Assembly: GCA_905234845.1 (NCBI GenBank)
Contig: CAJOIW010000003.1
Coordinates: 1-64,000 of the forward strand
Direction: 5' to 3'
Length of the DNA stretch: 64,000 nucleotides
From: an uncultured Prevotella sp.
GTDB lineage: Bacteria; Bacteroidota; Bacteroidia; Bacteroidales; Bacteroidaceae
The notes under the pieces are model-generated. The model ran no database searches. It had not been told where the DNA came from and saw nothing but the letters and a program-made list of their open reading frames with translations. The stretch's first letter is position 1. The number at the start of each line of letters is the position of its first letter. The translations under genes were made by a program, and so were the position numbers. Below are positions 34,619 through 43,194 of this stretch, one piece after another.

Positions 34619-35021
34619 AAATCCCGGCATGAAAAATTAACAATTCCTGTCGGGATTTTTTTGCATTCTACGCGAGTGAAAGATATATCTTTCGGAAATT
34701 GAGAGTTGAAAGTGGAGAGCTGAAAGTGGGGAAGAGTCGCGAAAGGTATATGTCTCGGGTGGCGAAAGACAAGGTTTCGGAGTGCGAAAGACGGTCTTTC
34801 ATGATACGAAAGCTAAGCGCTCACAAGCGAAAGGTATATCTTTCGTGAAACGACCTATAAGTCTTATAAGCCCTGTATGAGCTATGCGGCTTATTCACAG
34901 CGAGTTAGCGAAAAACGTAAAAACCGCTCATTTTTGAAGAATTTCGGACGAGCAACCTCCTCGAACGAAAAAACGCCCGTTTTCATGTTAAAAGAAAACT
35001 GGCGTTTGTTAATTATTGTTT
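34619..35021 (+). repeat. ~404-bp direct repeat, copy A (left of the flexirubin-type cluster)
   Basis: Starts with a terminator hairpin AAATCCCG...CGGGATTTTTTT (34619-34662), then TTCTACGCGAGTGAAAGATA, palindromes GAAAGATATATCTTTC (34678-34693) and GAAAGACGGTCTTTC (34786-34800), GAAAGCTAAGCGCTCACAAGC, CGACCTATAAGTCTTATA, CAGCGAGTTAGC and ends TGTTAATTATTGTTTA. Copy B at 62853-63256 has the same length, order and orientation, and most of the sequence. The two bracket the flexirubin-type operon. Confidence 0.85.
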
Positions 35022-35137
35022 AGAAAAAAATCTTATTCGACTTAATATTTAACATCGGATATAGCTAACTATTAGAGCAAGCTCTTAATCAGGAGAACCG
35101 GAAAAACCATGGGAAAAAGTATCTTTTTATAAAAAAG

Positions 35138-35170
35138 TTGTATTTATTCAAATATTATTTTGTACCTTTG
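35138..35170 (+). promoter_or_regulatory. Promoter of the flexirubin-type operon
   Basis: TTG (35138-35140), 22-bp spacer, TACCTTTG (35163-35170). It lies just inside copy A of the flanking repeat and is the only clear promoter before the 27-kb gene run. The leader is about 60 nt. Confidence 0.65.
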
Positions 35171-35237
35171 CACGACTTTATTGGAGAAGTCCGAATTGAG
35201 CACATTGTCTAATGTGAATCCTCCTGGAGGCGAGGTA

Positions 35238-35864
35238 ATGCCCCCGAGCAGCGGGTTTACCCCCACGGCGTTTCCCGAGGCAAAAAGTTTTGCCTCTGGG
35301 GTGTCGGTAGAGTATGCCCATGAGGAAAACAGGAAATGGTATGTTTTCCGGGCCTCTTATGGTCGAGAGGATAGGGCGTTAGACTATATTGTGGATCATG
35401 GAACATACGCCTACATAGCCAAGCGCAAGACAGAGAAAATCATCAAGGGACGGCGGCGACGCGTGTTGAAATCGCTCATTCCGGGACTGCTCTTTGCCTA
35501 CGCTACCGACAAGGAAGCTGAGGAGTATGTAAAACGGTCACCAGAAATACCGTTTCTGAGTTTCTACTACAATCATTTCCAACACAACGCTAACGGACTA
35601 AACCCTCCGCTCACCATCCCGTGCAAGGAAATGGAGAATTTTATGCTTGCCACGCTGAGCCATAACCGCCATCTAATGTTCGTAGAACCTTCGCGGTGCC
35701 ACTTCAAGAGTGGCGACCTGGTGAGAGTGGTGGAAGGCCCTTTCATCGGCGTAGAGGGAAAAGTGGCACGGCTGGCTGGCCAACAACGTGTGGTGTTACA
35801 ACTACCCGAGGTGGGACTCATCTCCACAGCATATATCCCGACAGCATTTATTCAGAAAATATGA
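35238..35864 (+). CDS. NusG/UpxY-like transcription antiterminator
   Basis: A 208-aa NusG paralogue. The start at 35238 is preferred because GGAGGCGAGGTA precedes it and because an upstream in-frame start lies over the promoter. Residues ~33-130 form the NGN domain (KWYVFRASYGREDRALDYI), which binds RNA polymerase. Residues ~150-190 form a KOW domain (FKSGDLVRVVEGPFIGVEGKV). Paralogues such as UpxY and RfaH act on the one long operon they head; UpxY does so at capsule loci of Bacteroides. Here it overlaps the FabG gene by 4 bp and heads a ~27-kb operon, so I infer it keeps polymerase processive through the cluster. The first ~30 residues are low in conservation. Confidence 0.88.
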   Translation: MPPSSGFTPTAFPEAKSFASGVSVEYAHEENRKWYVFRASYGREDRALDYIVDHGTYAYIAKRKTEKIIKGRRRRVLKSLIPGLLFAYATDKEAEEYVKRSPEIPFLSFYYNHFQHNANGLNPPLTIPCKEMENFMLATLSHNRHLMFVEPSRCHFKSGDLVRVVEGPFIGVEGKVARLAGQQRVVLQLPEVGLISTAYIPTAFIQKI

Positions 35865-36592
35865 AATACGCACTTGTAACTGGAGCATCACGAGGATTGG
35901 GCAAGGCTATCTGCCTCAAACTCGCAGCAAAAAGTATTCCCGTGATTATTAACTATCAGCGCAACGCTGAGGCGGCCCAATGCGTGAAAGACGAGATTGA
36001 GCAACTTGGCGGAATAGCCGAGTTACTGCCCTTCGACGTGAGCAAGCAAAAGGAGACCGAGACAGCCCTCGACAACTGGATGGAAACACATCCCGATGAC
36101 TACATCGCCTATCTGGTGAACAACGCGGGCATACGCCGCGACAACGTGATGTTCATGATGAGCGACGACGAGTGGCACGATGTGGTGGACACCTCGCTTG
36201 GCGGATTCTTCCATGTCACGCGCAAACTGCTGCCAAAGATGATGCAGCGCAAACATGGCGGCAGCATTGTGAACATGTCCTCGCTCTCCGGTGTTAAGGG
36301 GATGCAAGGGCAGACCAACTATAGTGCCGCCAAGGCCGCGCTCATAGGAGCCACGAAAGCACTGGCGCTAGAAACTGCCGCAAGGGGAGTAAACGTAAAT
36401 GCCGTAGCTCCAGGGTTTATCGAGACCGACATGACGCGCGAGCTGCCTGTAGACGAACTGCGCCAGCAGATTCCCATGCGCCGCTTCGGACAGCCCGAAG
36501 AGGTTGCCTCGCTTGTGACTTTCCTCCTCTCGCCCGAGGCAGCCTATATCACAGGAGAGGTGATCTCCATCAACGGAGGATTATACACGTAA
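35861..36592 (+). CDS. 3-oxoacyl-ACP reductase (FabG-like)
   Basis: A 243-aa SDR of the FabG type. TGASRGLG (residues 7-14) binds NADPH, NNAG is near 89, the catalytic set is Ser of MSSLSG with YSAAK, and APGFIETDMT is the FabG signature. It reduces the 3-keto group after each ketosynthase round. In aryl polyene synthesis repeated ketoreduction and dehydration, without enoyl reduction, builds the conjugated chain. First enzyme gene of the operon, coupled to the antiterminator by ATGA. Confidence 0.92.
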   Translation: MKYALVTGASRGLGKAICLKLAAKSIPVIINYQRNAEAAQCVKDEIEQLGGIAELLPFDVSKQKETETALDNWMETHPDDYIAYLVNNAGIRRDNVMFMMSDDEWHDVVDTSLGGFFHVTRKLLPKMMQRKHGGSIVNMSSLSGVKGMQGQTNYSAAKAALIGATKALALETAARGVNVNAVAPGFIETDMTRELPVDELRQQIPMRRFGQPEEVASLVTFLLSPEAAYITGEVISINGGLYT

Positions 36593-36620
36593 GATTTTAG
36601 TGATAAGTGAAATTTAAAAT

Positions 36621-37838
36621 ATGAGAAGAGTAGTCATTACGGGCATGGGCATCTGGTCGTGTCTGGGAAACAATGTAGAAGAGGTGCGCCAGTCGCTGTA
36701 CACAGGAAGGTCGGGTATCGGCCTTGACCAAGACCGGCTGGACTATGGTTTTCGCTCAGGGTTGACGGGCATTGTTGCCCGACCGCAACTGAAAGGTGTG
36801 CTCGACCGTCGTACGCGAGTGGGGCTGTCAGAGGAGGCCGAATATGCATTTATGGCCAGCAAGGAGGCCTTCGACATGGCACACATCGACGAGCAATACC
36901 TGCTCGACAATGAGGTGGGTGGCATTTTCGGCAACGACTCCTCGGCTCTCGCCGTAGTGCAGGCCGCACAAATTATGGCCGAGAAGCACGACTCGGCACT
37001 GATTGGCTCTGGGCTCATCTTCCAGGGCATGAATTCCACGGTGAACATGAACATGAGCACCATCTTCCACCTACGAGGCGTAAACTTCTCCGTCAGCGCA
37101 GCCTGTGCCAGCGGTAGCCATGCCATCGGACTGGGCTACCTGCTTATCAAGCAGGGCTTGCAAGACATGGTGCTTTGTGGCGGTGCACAGGAGGTGAATA
37201 AATACTCCATGTCGTCGTTCGATGCGCTGAACACCTTCTCCGTTCGCATGGACGAGCCTACCAAGGCCAGCCGACCCTTCGACCGCGATCGCGACGGACT
37301 GATTCCCTCGGGCGGCGCGGCGGCGTTAGTATTAGAAGATTATGAGCATGCCGTTGCACGTGGGGCAACCATTCTCGCCGAAGTGTGCGGCTATGGCTTC
37401 TCCAGTAACGGCGGCGGAATCAGCCAGCCCAGCGACGAGGGCAGTTTCATTGCGATGACCCGTGCCATGAAGGATGCCGGTGTAAGTGCTGTCGACATCG
37501 ACTATATCAACGCTCACGCCACCTCAACTCATCAAGGCGATATGTTTGAGGCCATCGCCATCAACCGCATCTTCAACGGCCAACGCGCGCTCATCAGCAG
37601 CACAAAGTCGATGACGGGTCACGAGTGCTGGATGGCTGGTGCAAGCGAGATTGTCTACTCCATCCTCATGATGCACAACAATTTCGTTGCCCCGAACATC
37701 AACCTCGAGAACCGTGACGAATACTCCGAGCCCCTCAACCTCGCCACCACAACCATCGACACCGAGGTGAATACCGTGCTGAGCAACTCTTTCGGCTTTG
37801 GCGGCACCAACTCCGCTTTAGTCATCAGAAAGGGCTAA
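36621..37838 (+). CDS. Beta-ketoacyl-ACP synthase (FabF-like)
   Basis: A 405-aa elongating ketosynthase. Catalytic residues are intact: Cys in SAACASGSHAIG, His in NAHATST and His in GHECWMAGASE, with the C-terminal NSFGFGGTNSALV loop. The first of three FabF-type synthases in the operon. It probably extends the polyene chain with malonyl-ACP, but which of the three pairs with which partner cannot be read from sequence. Confidence 0.93.
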   Translation: MRRVVITGMGIWSCLGNNVEEVRQSLYTGRSGIGLDQDRLDYGFRSGLTGIVARPQLKGVLDRRTRVGLSEEAEYAFMASKEAFDMAHIDEQYLLDNEVGGIFGNDSSALAVVQAAQIMAEKHDSALIGSGLIFQGMNSTVNMNMSTIFHLRGVNFSVSAACASGSHAIGLGYLLIKQGLQDMVLCGGAQEVNKYSMSSFDALNTFSVRMDEPTKASRPFDRDRDGLIPSGGAAALVLEDYEHAVARGATILAEVCGYGFSSNGGGISQPSDEGSFIAMTRAMKDAGVSAVDIDYINAHATSTHQGDMFEAIAINRIFNGQRALISSTKSMTGHECWMAGASEIVYSILMMHNNFVAPNINLENRDEYSEPLNLATTTIDTEVNTVLSNSFGFGGTNSALVIRKG

Positions 37839-37851
37839 GAAAAACCTACAC

Positions 37852-38772
37852 ATGAAGAGCAACGCTCCTAAAGGCACAACATACGGCAGCGCGTGGATGT
37901 ACCGCATGCTGATTTGGATGTTACAACATATAAACATCAAGGTGATGTATGCCTTTACGTCCATCTTCGTCATTCCCGTCGCCATGGTGTTCTCACCTGG
38001 CGCCCGTGTGGCCTACCACTATTTCAAAGGAACTACGAGTAAGGGGAAAAGAGCAAGAAGCTGGTGGACAGCTATCGTGGCGACCTACCGTAACCACTGC
38101 GTGTTTGCCCAGACCGTCATCGACAAATTTTCCATGTATGCCGGACACCAATTCAAGGTAGCGTATGTAGGACAGGAAACCTATGCCGCTATGACACAGC
38201 GACAGGAAGCCTTTCTCCAACTCAGCGCCCATATCGGATGCAGCGAGATTCTCGGCTATTCCTACGAAAACGCCAAGCCATGTAACGTGCTCGTCTATGG
38301 CGGCGAGAAAGCCTCACTGATGGCCTATCGAAAGGTAGCCTTCGCCAACAAGAATGTCAAAATGATTCCCGTAGCCACGGGGAATGACAATAGTGGCGAG
38401 ATTGTTAGCGCACTGGAGAACGGTGAGATTGTCAGCGTGTTTGCCGACAGGGTCATGAATCCCGAAAAGACGTTGACCGCTACTCTCCATGGGCGACCAA
38501 TCATCCTGGCACGGGGCCCATTCTCCATGGCTACCACCCGAGGACTCGACGTGGTGATGGCCAGCGCCATGAAAGAGCGCGACGGCTCATACAGCGCCTA
38601 CTTCACCCCACTCCACTACGACAAGACTAGCTCACAGCGCGAGCAGCGCCAGCAACTTGCCGAAGCTTATGCCGCAGAGATAGAACGGCTACTGCAGAGA
38701 TATCCCCTACAATGGTTCAACTATAGTCAGAGTAAAACTTACGAGCATCAAGAAGCAAAAGAGAATAAATAA
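37852..38772 (+). CDS. LpxL/HtrB-like acyltransferase 1
   Basis: A 306-aa lipid A acyltransferase-like membrane protein. The N-terminus has a membrane segment (MYAFTSIFVIPVAMVF). The active site is H-X4-E in LSAHIGCSE (residues ~125-130). In lipid A synthesis these enzymes transfer an acyl chain from ACP. Aryl polyene clusters regularly carry such enzymes, where they are thought to attach the polyene to a lipid carrier. A second copy is at 54091. Confidence 0.88.
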   Translation: MKSNAPKGTTYGSAWMYRMLIWMLQHINIKVMYAFTSIFVIPVAMVFSPGARVAYHYFKGTTSKGKRARSWWTAIVATYRNHCVFAQTVIDKFSMYAGHQFKVAYVGQETYAAMTQRQEAFLQLSAHIGCSEILGYSYENAKPCNVLVYGGEKASLMAYRKVAFANKNVKMIPVATGNDNSGEIVSALENGEIVSVFADRVMNPEKTLTATLHGRPIILARGPFSMATTRGLDVVMASAMKERDGSYSAYFTPLHYDKTSSQREQRQQLAEAYAAEIERLLQRYPLQWFNYSQSKTYEHQEAKENK

Positions 38773-38853
38773 AAACCATGAATTAATTTCGTGGTAAAAA
38801 TAACTTGAGAAACTTGAAATATTAAATTTTTAAAAATTAAAAACTTAGAAAAA

Positions 38854-39099
38854 ATGACACGCACAGAGATTGAAGAGAGAGTAAAAGCATTTCTCGTCGA
38901 CGATTTAGAGATTGAAGAGGAAAACATCTATCCCGAATCACGTCTCAAAGAGGACATGGGCATCGACAGCCTCGACTATGTCGACATCGTGGTAATAGTA
39001 GAGAGAAACTTCGGTTTCAAAATTACTAACCCCTCCGAGATGACTGCCGTAAAAACACTCACACAGTTCTACGACTATATCGAGTCGAAAATCGCCTGA
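38854..39099 (+). CDS. Acyl carrier protein 1
   Basis: An 81-aa ACP. The phosphopantetheine attachment Ser is in MGIDSLDYVDIV (Ser ~39). The helix III region VERNFGFKITNPSEM is typical. One of three ACPs in the operon (also 56675 and 60074). Confidence 0.93.
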   Translation: MTRTEIEERVKAFLVDDLEIEEENIYPESRLKEDMGIDSLDYVDIVVIVERNFGFKITNPSEMTAVKTLTQFYDYIESKIA

Positions 39100-39108
39100 C
39101 TCGAACAG

Positions 39109-39549
39109 ATGGATTTCTCCAAAACACCCATCACTCACCTCATTCCACAGCGGCAACCATTTATGATGGTCGACAAAGTGGAACATTGCGATGAGATTGA
39201 TGCTCACACATCATTTACCATCGTCAGCGGTAACATCCTGCTCGACGAAGACCAGACACTCTCCGCCGCAGGTATCATTGAAAATATGGCACAGTCATGT
39301 GCCGCTCGTATGGGATGTGTGGACCTACTCCATGGCGAGCCCATCAAAATAGGCTATATCGGCGATGTGCGCGATGCCATCATCAACATCCAACCACCCA
39401 TAGGAACAATTCTCCACACCCATATACACGTTGTGGAAGAAGTGTTCAACCTACTTTTGGCTGAGGTAAGGGTGATGGCAGGCGATGAGATTATCGCCAC
39501 CGCTCGCATGAAGGTAGCCAAGACCGACCTGATTGCTCATTTAGAATGA
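39109..39549 (+). CDS. FabZ-like hot-dog protein lacking the usual His
   Basis: A 146-aa single hot-dog protein. FabZ enzymes have LPHRYPFLLVD; here the matching segment is IPQRQPFMMVDKV, so the catalytic His is replaced by Gln. The acidic partner is present in AGIIENMAQS. It may be a non-catalytic partner of another dehydratase, such as the protein at 41382, or use other residues. Aryl polyene clusters characteristically encode two dehydratase-like proteins. Stop and next start overlap (ATGA). Confidence 0.82.
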   Translation: MDFSKTPITHLIPQRQPFMMVDKVEHCDEIDAHTSFTIVSGNILLDEDQTLSAAGIIENMAQSCAARMGCVDLLHGEPIKIGYIGDVRDAIINIQPPIGTILHTHIHVVEEVFNLLLAEVRVMAGDEIIATARMKVAKTDLIAHLE

Positions 39550-39959
39550 AGACAACCTACTCTTTTAAGATTCGTTTCAGCGAAGTCGATGCTATGCGCG
39601 TGGTGTGGCACGGTGCCTACGCCAAATACTTCGAAGATGCCCGCGAGGCTTTCGGCGAAGAGCACGGGCTGGGGTATCAGTGGATAGAAGACAACGGGTA
39701 CTACGCACCCATCGTAGACCTCACCTTCCACTATCGCATACCCTTGCGCTATGGAATGCATCCCGTGATGACTATCATCTATCGCCCCACGGAAGCCGCA
39801 AAGATAGTCTTCGACTATGAGATTCGAGACCGCGAAGGTGGCGACATCGTAGCCACAGGCCACTCCGTACAGGTTTTCATGAACCTGAACTATGAACTCA
39901 TACTCACTAATCCCCCATTCTTCGAAGAGTGGAAAAAGCGCTGTTCTAAAGACGTATGA
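39546..39959 (+). CDS. Acyl-CoA/ACP thioesterase (4HBT, YbgC-like)
   Basis: A 137-aa hot-dog thioesterase. The start (RFSEVDAMRVVWHGAYAKYFEDARE) holds the family Asp and the H-G-X-Y pair. Such enzymes in aryl polyene clusters may release or proofread chains from ACP. Coupled on both sides by ATGA overlaps. Confidence 0.9.
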   Translation: MKTTYSFKIRFSEVDAMRVVWHGAYAKYFEDAREAFGEEHGLGYQWIEDNGYYAPIVDLTFHYRIPLRYGMHPVMTIIYRPTEAAKIVFDYEIRDREGGDIVATGHSVQVFMNLNYELILTNPPFFEEWKKRCSKDV

Positions 39960-40312
39960 TATTGAAACTCCTGCCACTATCCCTTCTCCAATGTATGCTC
40001 CTCTCAGGAGGACAGGTACTGATGAAGTTCGGTCTGACAAAGGCCGGCGATTTCTCATGGACATGGGGCTACTTCCAACGGCTGCTTATCAACTGGCAAT
40101 TCATCGGTTGCGGCATCTGCTACGGCATCGGATCCGTACTCTGGATGTACATCATCAAGAACTTTCCATTCAGCATGGCATACCCCATGGTAAGCATCAG
40201 CTACGTTATGGGCATGTTCGCCGCCATCATCTTCTTCCACGAGCACATTCCCATGATAAGATGGGTGGGGGTGTTTCTCATCCTATCGGGATGCGTACTT
40301 ATTGCAAAATAA
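39956..40312 (+). CDS. Small EamA/SMR-like membrane transporter
   Basis: A 118-aa protein with four membrane helices (QCMLLSGGQVLMKFG; FIGCGICYGIGSVLWMYII; PMVSISYVMGMFAAIIFF; VGVFLILSGCVLI). The P-M-V/Y-V-G arrangement resembles half-size EamA or ArnE/SMR proteins, which work as dimers. It could move a lipid-linked or small intermediate across the inner membrane; the cargo is inferred. Confidence 0.82.
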   Translation: MILKLLPLSLLQCMLLSGGQVLMKFGLTKAGDFSWTWGYFQRLLINWQFIGCGICYGIGSVLWMYIIKNFPFSMAYPMVSISYVMGMFAAIIFFHEHIPMIRWVGVFLILSGCVLIAK

Positions 40313-40340
40313 CCGTAAACCATAATTACACTGATAAAGA

Positions 40341-40988
40341 ATGAAATACACTATTCACATTTCCCTCATTACCAGTCTTTTGCTCCTTGCCCCCTGCTCC
40401 ATGCTCCTTGCCCAGACCAAGGTTACCCCGCAACAACAACAGCAAGTGGTCGAGAAGATTGACAAAGCCACCGCTGCCATGAAGACCATGCAGTGCAACT
40501 TCACACAGACAAAGAAGATGAAACTGCTCAAGAAGGAAATGGTCTCACAGGGCAAAATGGCCTTCAAGGGTCCTAACCGCCTGCGGTGGCAATACACCTC
40601 GCCCTACGACTACACCTTCATCCTCAATGGTGATAAGGTGTTCATTCGCACTTCAAAAACCTCGCAGAACATCGACGCCAACCGCAATAAGATGTTCCGG
40701 CAGATAGCCGACATCATCCTCAAGAGCATCACAGGCGGAAACCTCAAGTCAGCCACTGATTTCACTCTTCAGATATGGAAAACCGGCAACACCTATTCCG
40801 CCCGTCTCTACCCAAAGAAGAAAGAGATGAAACAGCTATACAACGTCATCGAAATCTTCTTCAATCCCCAGCTTACCATGGTGACGAGCGTAAAGATGGA
40901 AGAAAAGACTGGCGACATAACCATCGTAAAACTCACCGACACCAAAATCAACGCCCCTGTTAATGAGACCCTGTTCAGTGCGAAATAA
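40341..40988 (+). CDS. LolA-like lipoprotein carrier
   Basis: A 215-aa periplasmic protein with a signal peptide (LLLLAPCSMLLAQ). The LolA fold is seen in MQCNFTQTKKMKLLKKEMVSQG, then GPNRLRWQYTSPYDYTFILNGD. LolA carries lipids across the periplasm in an open beta-barrel. A dedicated copy inside a pigment cluster suggests it ferries the lipid-like product towards the outer membrane. Confidence 0.9.
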   Translation: MKYTIHISLITSLLLLAPCSMLLAQTKVTPQQQQQVVEKIDKATAAMKTMQCNFTQTKKMKLLKKEMVSQGKMAFKGPNRLRWQYTSPYDYTFILNGDKVFIRTSKTSQNIDANRNKMFRQIADIILKSITGGNLKSATDFTLQIWKTGNTYSARLYPKKKEMKQLYNVIEIFFNPQLTMVTSVKMEEKTGDITIVKLTDTKINAPVNETLFSAK

Positions 40989-41382
40989 AATCCTGTTTCC
41001 ATTCCTCCTCTTGCTCTTTGCACCCTGCCCCATGCTCCTTGCACAGAGTCAGGCGGAATATAGAGTGGAAATGGAATTCTCCAAGCACACCATCACCGCC
41101 ATTTGCGTTGTGGAGGGGCAAGAGACAAAGGAAGATGAACAAGACACCATTATACTCATGACCATGGTCAACGAGTTCGGCGTGAAATACTTCGATGTTG
41201 TCTATTCTGGCGGCAAGGCAAAACTACTTAATGCCATCAAACCCCTTCGGCGCTGGTATATCCGCCAAACACTCCAGAAAGATTTTAGCCACATCCTCCC
41301 ATCACTCATCAACCATCTTGAATTAAAGTATTCCAAAGGCAAGCGGCACTATACATTCACACCTATCAACCAAAAACCATAA
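40963..41382 (+). CDS. Small exported protein of unknown function
   Basis: A 139-aa protein with an N-terminal signal peptide (KILFPFLLLLFAPCPMLLAQ) and a mature part of ~105 residues (VEMEFSKHTITAICVVEG, then LMTMVNEFGVKYFDVVYSGG). I do not recognise the family. It overlaps LolA by 26 bp in another frame; a GTG at 40978 is an alternative start. The placement next to LolA and the hot-dog gene suggests a periplasmic or outer-membrane accessory role. Confidence 0.75.
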   Translation: MRPCSVRNKILFPFLLLLFAPCPMLLAQSQAEYRVEMEFSKHTITAICVVEGQETKEDEQDTIILMTMVNEFGVKYFDVVYSGGKAKLLNAIKPLRRWYIRQTLQKDFSHILPSLINHLELKYSKGKRHYTFTPINQKP

Positions 41383-41741
41383 TGACACTCACCGGCACAT
41401 TGTTCACCCCAAAACTCCTAAGAAAAGAGCTTCCTTTCACTGTTGAAGTCATCCTCAACCCCAATCACCCCATCTACCAAGCTCACTTCCCCGGCAACCC
41501 TGTCACCCCCGGCGTATGTCTCATGCAAATGGCAACAGAATTGTTACAGTCGCATCTATGCCAACCTTTACAACTCATTGCCGCTGCTAACATCAAGTTT
41601 CGCCAACCCGTTCGTCCCGACATGCGCCCCCAGTTCATCTTCAAAAGAATAACAAAAAACGGCGAACGCCTTACCACCCTCATCAGCATAGAGGAAAACG
41701 ACACACAATACGCGAAAATGTCGCTGGAGTATAAGCTATGA
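41382..41741 (+). CDS. 3-hydroxyacyl-ACP dehydratase-like protein (ApeI type)
   Basis: A 119-aa hot-dog protein. HPIYQAHFPGNPVTPGVCLMQ holds the FabA/FabZ-like HFPG segment; the second His (of AHFPG) is the probable catalytic residue and the Glu of MATELLQ a partner. It resembles ApeI-type dehydratases of aryl polyene clusters, which remove water to leave a trans double bond. It overlaps the previous gene by 1 bp (TAATG) and the next by 4 bp. Confidence 0.83.
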   Translation: MTLTGTLFTPKLLRKELPFTVEVILNPNHPIYQAHFPGNPVTPGVCLMQMATELLQSHLCQPLQLIAAANIKFRQPVRPDMRPQFIFKRITKNGERLTTLISIEENDTQYAKMSLEYKL

Positions 41742-42493
41742 GACTATGTGTCATCATCCCCACCTATAACAATGCCACTACGGTGCGCCAAGTCATTGAA
41801 GAGGTGGAACACTATCAATCCGACATCATCGTTGTCAACGACGGCAGCACCGACAACACCACCGACATCCTCCGCGATTTGGCCCCTAGCGTTATCGTCA
41901 TAACATATGAGAAAAACCGAGGCAAGGGACATGCCCTTGTCACAGGTTTCCGCGAAGCCATAAAACGAGCCTTTACCCATGCCATCACCATAGATGCCGA
42001 TGGCCAGCACCTCGCCTCCGACATTCCTCGGCTCATCGCTGCCACGAAGGACAATCCCCAAGGAATCATCGTAGGAAGCCGCAACCTGACAGAGGAAAAC
42101 ATGCCACGCCAAAACACCTTTGCCAATAAATTCTCCAACTTCTGGTTCCGGCTACAAACCACCATACCACTCCCCGACACGCAAAGCGGCTACCGACTCT
42201 ACACCCTCTCCGCACTCAGAGGATTGTCACTCATCACCTCACGCTACGAAGCTGAGCTCGAGCTCCTCGTCTTCGCCGCATGGGCGGGAAAAGCCATTAC
42301 CTCCACCCCCGTAAGCGTCTACTATCCACCTGACGAGCTACGAGTCAGCCACTTCCGACCCGTCTACGATTTCGCCCGCATTAGCCTGCTCAACACCCTC
42401 TTGTGTCTGTTGGCCATCGTTTATGGCTATCCCTCAATCCTCCTAAGGAAAGCGCTACGCACACTGAACAAGCAAAGAGAGAAGAACAAATGA
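41738..42493 (+). CDS. Family 2 glycosyltransferase
   Basis: A 251-aa GT2 enzyme of the dolichol-phosphate-mannose synthase type. VIIPTYNN and IIVVNDGSTD bind the nucleotide sugar; TIDADGQH is the D-X-D metal site; SGYRLY and YEAELELL complete the fold. A hydrophobic segment near the C-terminus (LLNTLLCLLAIVYGYPSILL) suggests membrane contact. It may add a sugar to the product or to the lipid carrier. Aryl polyene clusters often carry such a gene. Confidence 0.9.
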   Translation: MRLCVIIPTYNNATTVRQVIEEVEHYQSDIIVVNDGSTDNTTDILRDLAPSVIVITYEKNRGKGHALVTGFREAIKRAFTHAITIDADGQHLASDIPRLIAATKDNPQGIIVGSRNLTEENMPRQNTFANKFSNFWFRLQTTIPLPDTQSGYRLYTLSALRGLSLITSRYEAELELLVFAAWAGKAITSTPVSVYYPPDELRVSHFRPVYDFARISLLNTLLCLLAIVYGYPSILLRKALRTLNKQREKNK

Positions 42494-43194
42494 AACAAGC
42501 CCTCTATACCGTTTTTTCATTCTGTTATTTTATCCTATTGGCAGTAGAGCTAACCGTAATCGGTTTCGTACTTATCACACTCTGCGGAGCCACCGATAAC
42601 CATAAGCTACGCTACCACCGCATCCTCTGCCGAAGAGCACGGTTCGTAGTCAACCACATACCAGGGACAACTTTCACCTTTAACAATCCACATGGAGAGA
42701 CATTCTCGTCACCTGCCATTATCATTGCCAACCACCAGTCACACCTCGACCTCATGGCCATCATCGCCCTTACCCCAAAACTCATTATCCTCACCAAAGA
42801 CTGGGTGTGGCGGAATCCTTTTTACGGGATTATCATTCGCTATGCCGACTATCTCCCTGTCAGTGAGACTGAGGAGATGACCCGCCATATTCGCACCATG
42901 ACGGAAAAAGGCTACTCCGTTATGGTCTTTCCTGAGGGCACACGGTCAGTCGACTGTCGCATTCAGCGATTTCATAAAGGGGCATTCTATCTTGCGGAGC
43001 AACTCCACACCGATATCCTGCCCGTCCTCATTAATGGTTTTGGCAAAGCCCTTCCAAAGCTATCCCATCACCTGCATCCCGCAGACATGACCTTGGAAAT
43101 AATGCCCCGCATCCCTTATCAAGAAACCACGCGGAAAGGCTACCGTGAAATGACAAAGCAAGTACATCGAATGTATAAAGAACTTTGCAAATGA
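42490..43194 (+). CDS. PlsC-like acyltransferase
   Basis: A 234-aa 1-acyl-glycerol-3-phosphate acyltransferase-like protein. The start at 42490 (ATGA overlap with the GT2 stop) gives a membrane N-terminus; an upstream in-frame start lies deep within the GT2 gene. Motif NHQSHLD (H-X4-D) and FPEGTRS are present. It may attach the polyene acid to a glycerolipid-like acceptor. Confidence 0.92.
   Translation: MKQALYTVFSFCYFILLAVELTVIGFVLITLCGATDNHKLRYHRILCRRARFVVNHIPGTTFTFNNPHGETFSSPAIIIANHQSHLDLMAIIALTPKLIILTKDWVWRNPFYGIIIRYADYLPVSETEEMTRHIRTMTEKGYSVMVFPEGTRSVDCRIQRFHKGAFYLAEQLHTDILPVLINGFGKALPKLSHHLHPADMTLEIMPRIPYQETTRKGYREMTKQVHRMYKELCK

Noticed and set aside
35160..35237. A longer N-terminus for the NusG-like protein
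   Set aside because: The upstream start overlaps the -7 box of the operon promoter, so it would not be transcribed; the start at 35238 has a ribosome site.
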